From: Epibacterium ulvae
GTDB taxonomy: Bacteria; Pseudomonadota; Alphaproteobacteria; Rhodobacterales; Rhodobacteraceae
Direction: 5' to 3'
NCBI RefSeq assembly: GCF_018678075.1
Contig: NZ_JAHHIR010000035.1
Coordinates: forward strand, 186,001 to 250,000
Length of the DNA stretch: 64,000 nt
The notes beneath the pieces are model-generated. The model saw only the letters and a program-made list of their open reading frames with translations. It was not told the DNA's origin and searched no databases. How positions within the stretch are numbered: position 1 is the first letter of the stretch; each line of letters opens with the position of its first letter. Both the position numbers and the translations under genes were made by a program. Shown here one piece after another: positions 63,073 to 64,000 of this stretch.

Positions 63073-64000
63073 CTAGGTCCCTGCAGGGCCAGCCGTCACG
63101 ACCTCGTCCTCGGAAACCCATCCTTTTGAAATCAAAAAGTCGCGGATCGTGTTAGGAGCCTCGGAATAGAGCACAAGCGCTAGGCTCTCTTCCGCACGGG
63201 TGGAGGTAACGTAAAGCAAACGGCGGGTGCGTTCGATTGTGGTTTCTTCGCCCTGAGCTGCCTTCTTTTGAGAGGCAGGGGACAAGCTCTTCACTTCAAA
63301 AAAGGTCTCGTATGAAGCAAGACCCTTGAAGCGTGTGTGTTCGTCATCGGCGATCACCATCACCCTGGGAAATTCGAGCCCCTTTACCCCTTGGTGAGTG
63401 CCATAAGGGCTGCGATCTTCGACATAGGCAAGGTAGCGCTCCACCTGAGAAAACGGGGCCGCAAGCGCCTGGGTCCAGGCTTCTGTGATGTTGGTTTTGG
63501 GGGGTGAAGTATTTTCTGGAGCGGTCAAGTCTAGCCCGTCGAATACGGAACCAAGCTCGGCAATGAAATCGGCCATATCGTCAGCTACGGGACCATTTTC
63601 CGGCAAACACGGGCGCAGTTGGTCGGGGATCGGAAACAACTGGTGCTCGGCCACAATCGCCAAAACTTCGGCACAACTCGGATCACGGTCGTCTGCAAAA
63701 AGTGTCATCAGCGCTGTAACGCCTGCGCTCGCTGCCGTTAGGCCAGTTGCCTGGTCCCCGCGCGCCCCACGGATGGCTTTCTTATCGACCAGTGGCGAGC
63801 TGTCGCGCAGCACCGCCATCGCCGCAAAGATATCGCCGGCCCTTTGCGCAGTCACCAATGGCAACACACGATGGGTGAAAAGCCGCATTGCGGGCAATGT
63901 ACCAGCGCGAAACCCATCCTTGAGCTTGTCGGGTTTGCTCAATGGCTCAAACAGTTCACTAAAACCAAGACGCGCGGCGGCCATGTGACGCTCGATCGTA
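63073..64000 (-). CDS. UvrD/Rep-like superfamily 1 helicase, C-terminal part (partial)
   Basis: The frame is open at the right edge (TIERHMAAARLGFSELFEPL is its first visible stretch), so only the C-terminal ~308 residues are seen. The end carries superfamily 1 helicase motifs: THQGVKGLEFPRVMVIADDEHTRF (motif V region) and TTIERTRRLLYVTSTRAEESLALVLYS (motif VI with the arginine finger). The N-terminal Walker motifs lie outside. The YETFFEVKSLSP... and RTRRLLYVTSTRAEESLALV pattern is that of UvrD-like proteins often paired with an OLD/AAA nuclease in defence loci such as Gabija. The partner, if any, would lie beyond the right edge. Confidence 0.85.
   Translation of the reverse strand, partial: TIERHMAAARLGFSELFEPLSKPDKLKDGFRAGTLPAMRLFTHRVLPLVTAQRAGDIFAAMAVLRDSSPLVDKKAIRGARGDQATGLTAASAGVTALMTLFADDRDPSCAEVLAIVAEHQLFPIPDQLRPCLPENGPVADDMADFIAELGSVFDGLDLTAPENTSPPKTNITEAWTQALAAPFSQVERYLAYVEDRSPYGTHQGVKGLEFPRVMVIADDEHTRFKGLASYETFFEVKSLSPASQKKAAQGEETTIERTRRLLYVTSTRAEESLALVLYSEAPNTIRDFLISKGWVSEDEVVTAGPAGT

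Overview
The window is a 64 kb piece of an alphaproteobacterial chromosome, almost certainly from the Roseobacter group of the Rhodobacteraceae. The evidence is gene order and content: an F1-only ATP synthase operon (atpHAGDC) with no F0 genes beside it, a hisS-hisZ-hisG cluster, a class II (B12-dependent) ribonucleotide reductase, a SPOR-lipoprotein/DD-carboxypeptidase/tmk/holB/tatD/MBL run, several small DUF families common in this family (DUF1489, DUF2125, DUF3291), a Hint-domain protein and an H-type lectin. Most of it is gene-dense, GC-rich core genome. A species cannot be named from the sequence alone.

Layout. 0-6.3 kb: C-terminus of a chemotaxis receptor, H-type lectin, a SnoaL-like/MerR operon with a recognisable MerR-type promoter, an inositol-phosphatase-family enzyme, prs, a DsbA-like isomerase, and ribF with a YcgN-type gene. 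6.3-13.4 kb: a gene-free stretch with a GC-rich repeat, MaoC and HAD genes, a LuxR-type regulator broken by apparent frameshifts, an unrecognised secreted protein, Mn-dependent pyrophosphatase, a class A beta-lactamase and an AEC transporter. 13.4-19 kb: a six-gene minus-strand run (SPOR lipoprotein, DD-carboxypeptidase, tmk, holB, tatD, MBL hydrolase) held together by 1-4 base overlaps. 19.2-26 kb: tRNA-Ser(UGA), agmatinase-type ureohydrolase, MarR, hppD, flavin reductase, Hint protein, rpsD and a PA14-like secreted protein. 26-41.6 kb: a divergent Lrp/cysteine-desulfurase-like pair, hisC-tyrC-extensin operon, DUF2125, ChaC-like cyclotransferase, a MotA/MotB-like pair with a very long coiled coil, M23 peptidase with clpA, gloB and a methyltransferase. 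41.9-57.5 kb: atpHAGDC, an NIT-domain chemoreceptor, hisS-hisZ-hisG, a trans-sulfuration-type PLP enzyme, DUF3291, DUF1489 and nrdJ preceded by two NrdR-like boxes.

57.6-64 kb looks different: sparser, visibly less GC-rich, and made of genes typical of accessory or defence regions. It holds a small metallophosphoesterase, a 1,483-residue protein joining an N-terminal PD-(D/E)xK nuclease-like domain to a STAND-type ATPase and a >1,000-residue C-terminal region (Avs-like architecture), and the C-terminal part of a UvrD/Rep-like helicase that runs off the right edge. This is the best candidate for an incompletely described system. The second is the conserved-looking MotA/MotB-like pair at 32.8-36.4 kb, whose periplasmic coiled coil is far longer than in ordinary stators. 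No integrase, insertion sequence, CRISPR array or rRNA gene was seen.
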